Of a stretch of 64,000 nt of DNA, positions 58,527 to 64,000 are shown one piece after another. The stretch's first letter is position 1; each line of letters begins with the position of its first letter. A program made the position numbers and the translations under genes. The notes under the pieces were generated by a model. The model was not told the DNA's origin and ran no database searches. It saw only the letters and a list, made by a program, of their open reading frames with translations. The DNA is from Timema cristinae (lineage: Eukaryota; Arthropoda; Insecta; Phasmatodea; Timematidae): assembly GCA_039000515.1 (NCBI GenBank), contig JBCFYV010000012.1:83988193-84052192 (forward strand), in the 5' to 3' direction.

Positions 58527-61500
58527 GTGAAGTGCCAGTATCTGTGAGTATCATGACCGTGCAGTGCTAAGGTTCCTCTACTTTACCAAACAAATCTCAG
58601 ACAAAATAGTAACAAGGCCTGACATTTTTGGAAGTGTTGCCAGATACATACTTGTGTAATGCAACCCTTTATCCTAATTTTTTTAAACATATATAATATT
58701 TTAAAAATTTGTATTATTTTCCTTTGTAAAACTAGAATTTGTATTTTTTTAATTTGGGTTTCTAATCTACAACTTTCTAAACCTAATGATTATATCACCA
58801 CACGGACTAACAAAGTAACTCATTTCTTTGACACAAAACACTCAGCCTCAGTCACACACCTTTAAATGTAACCTCACACTTTTGTTTAAAAAACTACACA
58901 ATAATAATAATAATAATAATATTACTAAAATTGTAGATATAAATAGTATTTTACACTGGGTTATGCTCTCAACATAATATTTCAAAAATCATCCCAATAT
59001 TTATTAAAATTACAATTATGTTTTAAAAAAATGTCCTTCGCTTAGCCTTGTACATCAATTCCATTAATTTTTTTAGAATTTTTCTTATTTTTCAGGTGTT
59101 TATCAACACTACAAATATATGATAAAAACCATTTCATAATTTATAGAGGTTGTAGTCTACTCCTGATGTAACTACTAATTTATTTAGTCATAAAATTGCG
59201 CACACAACTAAATATATCCATCCATCCAGGTTCTATCAATCCACAACCTCCAGTTTCACTCAGCGGTATTCACCAAGGTCCTGAATAATGAAAGGCTTCT
59301 GGATGCTCTAGAGGACATCATGGGTACACCTAACATCCTCCTACACCACACCAAGGCTCACCTCAAACCTCCGGAGAAGGGGGCGCCATTTGTTATGCAT
59401 CAGGTACTATCAGCAATCTGTTTGGCATTGGAAAATTTAGAGGAACCAATAATAAACACATTTTTTCATGGATGGATGGAGAGAGGTGCCCGAGTCCATG
59501 TCTATGAGATTAGTAATTAGTTTGAATCTCATTTGTAAGTTCTCCGAAAAAATGTTTGTGAGTCTATGTATCCTGTTACCTAGAAATAGGGCTGGGTGTG
59601 TATTAGAAGTCATTGTTCTATATTAATTTAATTTGTAAGTCATGTACCGATATAAACTGTGCTCACTTCTATAATGCACTCTCTAATATATTTTCATATA
59701 CATAATTACATATATTAAGCCCCGTGTGACCCCAAGGGTCTTTAGCAGCTTGTGACCGTTTTTATGTTTTATATGACATTTAATTGAGAGAAAAAAGTTG
59801 TAGTGCGATTGATTGACGTTTGAAAGTTGTCCAAGCTATCAAGTGTGATTATATATTTTATTTATCATAAGCATTTAATGTGCACTTTCTGAAAATACTG
59901 ATTATATCAGCACACAAGAATTTCTATGAGCACAAGGCCTATCAATTTTTCCGAGAAGAGCATTTTCATATACCTTCCAGGGTTCTTTTACATGCCACAA
60001 TCAACATTGTACCAATGGCATTACTTCCTCTCTGAAGGAAGTTGTGCTTTGGATTTTATCCTCAAGAAAAATTTGTCGACTTGGATGAATTTGAACCCAC
60101 AAACATCGGCTCCGAGGCGAGTACTTTATCTCAAGACCACCGAGGTCGACAAGTGTGATAATAGTTTGTACTTCAAAAACAATGTTTTAATAATTAATTG
60201 ACCTTAAAATTAGGAAGGGACTCAACATCTTGTTTAAATGAATTGGTAAAAAAAAGGAGTTAATGTTACTTAAATTAAATGAATTTAAAATTGAATGTTT
60301 TATAATTGTATTAAAATATATTGGGAAGTCATGTTTTTAAATTTGAGATATTAATACCGGTACAATTTAGGTAGCATAATCTTTGGTAATGTATACAACC
60401 ATTCACAAGGGACCCACCTCAGTGGTGTAGTTGGCTAATGCGCTAGTTTCATGTAAAGCCAGACTGCCTGAGGATGGGGAGATCAAGGTTGAATCTTGGT
60501 CAGGTGAACTGGGGGTGGTTTTCCTAAACATTTTCCACTCTCCCTCCACACAAATGCGGATTCATTTCCTCTAAATATAACCTTCCAATTCCTAATCCAT
60601 TAGAGTAATTAGTACATAAGCGTATAACCCGAACAGGTAGTAAGACACGGTGCTAAATTAATTAATTATTCACAAAGCTGTGTTTAATATAGTTTAAAAT
60701 AACCCTTGGGCATGGAGGTGCCTGGTTCGATTTCCATGTCCAGGAGTAATTTTTCAACTAGCCTATATCTATAATATACAATATATGAAATATTAATATA
60801 TAGTTTTCTAAATAAAAATAACCACAGCATATTACACCCGAAAACTACAATATGTGTGAGGCATGCTGTCCACCAACTATGTTTAGTTTTAGAATTGGCC
60901 GGCGACCGTGGAAATCCCTGATCCAAACCACCAATCAAATAAGCAGAAAACTACTGGTCTATGTATTGGAATTATATAGTAAGGTTTATCTGCAGGACTA
61001 CCACTACTTTCCCTTCAAGAAGCACTCTATGGTTGCTGTGTTCATCCACATGGACGATACAACACCAGAAAACGGTGGTCTGGCTGTGTACCCTGGCTCA
61101 CACAAGTTGGGACCCCTTGAGGACAAGGGCGTGTTGGAGAAAGGGATGCACTATCATTACATTGACCAGGTGAGGGAAGCTCAAGAAGTTCAGGAGCAAA
61201 AGTCACATTAATTTGTACCTAATTAGATGGTTTTGTTTACATTCCTTTCATATTAATCAATAATATTCCAGCTTGAGCTGATTTGGATTATTTTTATCTA
61301 TTTGTTGCTGTATCATACACACTTTGGTAAAATATCTGTTTACTATTGGCTTTCAACCTCGGAGTCCTGGGTTTGATTCATGGCTGGTACCATGGATATA
61401 TTCTTGAAAGGAGAACTATCTAAAAGGTCACCTGAGTCTAATTAGGCTTAAAGATTAAACTAGGTTGAGAGTTTACACTGGTGCACAACCTCTTACTCAC

Positions 61501-62614
61501 AATCACCATCACCTAATTTAATCGGGATATGGAAAGAGCCTTCATGGAAAGACTGTACCATTAGTACATTTGGGCTTCTGTGCTGTGGAAAATATTTTTC
61601 TCGATGCACTTACTTCAAAGTTGCTAGGGGTGACATATTTGCAGATAACATGAAGAATTTCCCTCCAGTATCACATGATATAAAAGGTTTGTTGCAGGAC
61701 AAGTACCCTCTGTTGGGAGCCACACCAGTGAGAGCAAAGAGGGGTGACGTTCTCATCTTCTCCTACCTCCTAATTCATGGCAGCTACCTCAACACAACAG
61801 ACAGGGTCAGGCGGATGTTCCTCATACAGGTACATATACGTTCAGGACAATTACTGTACTCATTTCTTTCCTATATGTTGGGTTTTTTTATAATTTTTTT
61901 TACATATAAAATAACGTATTTTAAACTATTTAGATCTGACTTTCACTAAGCTATTGTTCATGAAAGCTAATTAATCTCAATACTGTTCTTCTGTGTGTAT
62001 ATTTTTAATGACTTTAGCCAGCCAATGAGTTGACACAATAGTTGAACTCTTGAGTGTGTTCAATGAGTGTACCAATAGACCACTAGGTTGGTAAATGAAC
62101 TATTTTTTAATAAACTTTTTTGCAAGTTTTGCTATTTGATCAGACTGTTTATTTACATTTGGGGCAGGGACAAGTAAGTTTGAATTTAAAGAAAATGCAC
62201 CCAAATTTACATGGAGGGAGTGTGTTAAGTGATGTACACTCTGTTTGCATTGAGTCTTAGCTATTGATAAATTAATATATAAGTAGCTTGTAAGATAGGG
62301 CAAAAAGTAAAATCTGAAAGTACCATTCATGATAAAGAGGGTGTAAATCCCTCCAGGATTTGAACCTTGACCTGTCATGGGCAAACCAGATTAAATAGGA
62401 CTGGCAACTGCATGCAGTCTAATGTACATTTTAACTGCTGGACCGATTCATACCTTTTATCTTCCTTAAATATGTGTTGTTAATACCATCTCAGTTGATG
62501 TCCGCCGAAGATGAGCCCCTACCCAACACAAACAGTTACCCTGGTCAGGGCTTGGTGCTCAGAGGGGAAAATATCTTCCGTAACGCCGCAGTCACCAGCC
62601 GCTTTGATAACTGA
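58331..62614 (+). CDS. Phytanoyl-CoA dioxygenase-like protein, copy B (five exons seen, first exon missing)
   Basis: Exons: 58331-58526, 59230-59403, 60996-61169, 61698-61829, 62495-62614 (TGA at 62612). About 265 residues visible. Same motifs as copy A: HQD split by intron 2 of this set, LLIHGSY, and the DRVRRMF arginine. No frame breaks. Intron positions and phases match copy A one for one. Exon lengths differ only in the first (196 against 205) and fourth (132 against 135), by whole codons. The pair arose by tandem duplication. Substrate unknown; likely a lipid or small-molecule hydroxylase. Confidence 0.88.
59230..59403 (+). CDS. PhyH copy B exon with His-Gln of the iron motif
   Basis: 58 codons, as in copy A. 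IHNLQFHSAVFTKVLNNERL and LLHHTKAHLKPPEKGAPFVM, ending His-Gln. Confidence 0.9.
59915..60150 (-). repeat. SINE, second family, reversed
   Basis: TTCTTTTACATGCCACAATC, CCTCAAGAAAAATTTGTCG and GATGAATTTGAACCCACAAA, the reverse complement of the 9245-9480 order. In an intron of PhyH copy B. Confidence 0.7.
60411..60665 (+). repeat. Full-length SINE, main family
   Basis: GACCCACCTCAGTGGTGTAG head, AGATCAAGGTTGAATCTTG box B region, CCACTCTCCCTCCACAC body, CGAACAGGTAGTAAGACACG tail and AATTAATTAATT end. Confidence 0.8.
60996..61169 (+). CDS. PhyH copy B exon with Asp of the iron motif
   Basis: 58 codons. Opens DYHYFPFKKHSMVAVFIHMD, then TPENGGLAVYPGSHKLGPL intact. The first 125 or so bases are unusually similar to copy A. 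Confidence 0.92.
61340..61490 (+). repeat. tRNA-derived repeat, third family, forward
   Basis: CCTGGGTTTGATTCATGGC box B, then GTCTAATTAGGCTTAAAG, the complement of 23130 and 54205. Confidence 0.45.
61698..61829 (+). CDS. PhyH copy B exon with distal His and 2OG arginine
   Basis: 44 codons after TTTGTTGCAG. RGDVLIFSYLLIHGSYLN and DRVRRMFLIQ. Confidence 0.92.
62150..62400 (-). repeat. SINE, main family, reversed and degenerate
   Basis: AATGCACCCAAATTTACATGG body and GGATTTGAACCTTGACC box B with an AT-rich insert between them. Intronic in PhyH copy B. Confidence 0.45.
62495..62614 (+). CDS. PhyH copy B terminal exon
   Basis: 40 codons to TGA, same length as in copy A. LMSAEDEPLPNTNSYPGQG and VTSRFDN at the end. 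Confidence 0.9.
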   Translation: MMSAEDEPLPNTNSYPGQGLVLRGENIFRNAAVTSRFDN

Positions 62615-62912
62615 GGCAATGTCACCGTCAAGACATTTATTGTCAAAGTTTAAAACTGCAGCCAAGTTCACAGAATCATTTCCAGAGAACAAATATTAGG
62701 GGTTTATTTTATTGTCTTCCTAGTAATAGCTATAGTAGCCGAGTGGTTTAAGGTTATCTTGCATGTCTAGGAGATTGTGGTTACACCATCAAATTGTACC
62801 TTTAAGGAGTTTTCATTTGTCTACCTGTTCAGTCATCCTATTATTTGAACATTTATACAAAGGTTAGGCGTGTTAGATGAGCTATACTGGTTTATGTTGA
62901 TTTGTGTTTTAT

Positions 62913-62918
62913 AATAAA
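62913..62918 (+). terminator. Poly(A) signal of PhyH copy B
   Basis: AATAAA followed within 10 bases by TGTAAGGTCGTTGTTTTTTT, a GT/T-rich downstream element. Confidence 0.55.
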
Positions 62919-63814
62919 TTTGTAAGGTCGTTGTTTTTTTTAATAACAGCATCTGACTAACTGTTAGGCTATACACATGTATGATAATTACTTTAAAGAG
63001 AGAACGGAAGCATTCTAAAGGTAATCTATATTCCGTTCACGATAGGTTTTTAGCTGGATGACAGTTCGAAAATCATATGTTTGGTTTTTAGGTTGCCAAC
63101 CCTTGTAAAAGATCACGGTTTTGTTATAAATGTAAAGATATTTAATTACCTGTTATATATTACATTTAAAATAACGTAAACTTAAGTTTTCTCATAGTAT
63201 TTCATTTTTTTAAATAATTTCTTTTTATCCAACTTGAAACAATATTTCAAACATAATTAAAAGTACTTGTTTTTCGTTTTGGAACGTTACTGATTTTGTG
63301 TAATATATAGTGCACACATCGATATCTTTTAATACAGGCATCGTATTTACTTTGATAAGAGAAAATTGTTGTCATTTTTTTACATACAATAAATGATTTT
63401 ATGATTATTTTATCGTATTTTGAAATATTTAACTGAATAAAATATTTTCATCAACTGTGTTTCTGCATCATTGTAAAAAACTTGTTTACCGTTATGTTCA
63501 ATCATATGGTTTAGATTAGTCAGTCGCCATTTTGAAGCTATGTTCGTTAGAAGTTTTTGTGAAAGTGGTGTTAGTATTTTTTTAAAGGGGAATAAAACTA
63601 TAAATAAACTTTGTGTCCGACCTCTAATAAATATATAAATAATATTGGCTTAATTATTGTGGTTAACTATCACATTAATATATTACCATCTGTTTTAATT
63701 ACAGTCATCCAAAGTGATAGATGTCAGCTGTTGGCGTAGTGATATATTAGGGATTACTTCTAGTAACATTTCGAGCTGTCATCCAGGTAAACTTAGCTCG
63801 TGAATGACTTCTAT

Positions 63815-63968
63815 CCACATTTGCATAGGAGCGTGGGAAACCACGTAAAGAAAAATCACCTTCAAAAGATTCAACTGGGATTTGAACCCCATTCTCCCAG
63901 CCATCAGCAAGCCAGTCTAACATAAGAGTGACACCTTAGACTATTCAGCCAATGAAGCGGGTTTGTGA
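63815..63968 (-). repeat. SINE, main family, reversed
   Basis: CCACATTTGCATAGGAGCG body, GGGATTTGAACCCCATTCTC box B, GTGACACCTTAGACTATTCA and CCAATGAAGCGGG head. The tail is missing. Confidence 0.65.
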
Positions 63969-64000
63969 CGCCCTCTATTAGGACTGATTGCACTAGGTAC

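Overview
This window is animal nuclear DNA: AT-rich, with short exons bounded by GT/AG introns, and crowded with tRNA-derived SINEs, MITEs, minisatellites and decayed retrotransposons. It has no bacterial-type operons, rRNA genes or CRISPR arrays. The taxon cannot be fixed from sequence alone. The gene structures suit an invertebrate metazoan, possibly a lophotrochozoan or chelicerate (inference, low confidence).

Gene content, all on the + strand. (1) 6188-33483 is a cytosolic carboxypeptidase of the M14D / CCP2-CCP3 (AGBL2/AGBL3) type. I trace 17 coding exons from the N-terminal CCP domain through the zinc carboxypeptidase core (HPGE, NPDG, DLHAH, YTMET motifs) to a long basic C-terminal tail. 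Its first exon or exons were not found. Family members remove glutamate (or the terminal Tyr/Phe side-chain residue) from tubulin tails. (2) 45155-51935 and (3) 58331-62614 are tandem paralogues of a phytanoyl-CoA dioxygenase-like (PhyH) Fe(II)/2-oxoglutarate oxygenase. They share intron positions and phases, and the HxD iron motif is cut by an intron in both. Copy A has a TATA box, a tiny 8-nt first coding exon and a one-base frame break. The first exon of copy B was not found.

Layout. 1-6187: MITE, a minisatellite split by a hAT remnant, SINEs and a LINE scrap. 6188-33550: carboxypeptidase gene, whose introns hold hAT elements, a foldback MITE, antisense LINE fragments, and a 2.8-kb array of 79-bp units that starts on the 5' splice site of exon 11. 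33551-45070: intergenic, with SINEs, a hammerhead-like motif and a 1.7-kb TIR element. 45071-64000: the two PhyH genes with SINEs between them.

Main points of interest. The splice-donor-seeded satellite carries dozens of decoy donors and a 553-bp higher-order period. Three independent one-base frame breaks all sit in G or C runs, so sequence error is likely. Several tRNA-headed SINE families share one 3' tail. A gene-conversion-like tract links the two PhyH copies. I see no functional pathway joining the carboxypeptidase to the oxygenases; their proximity looks incidental.
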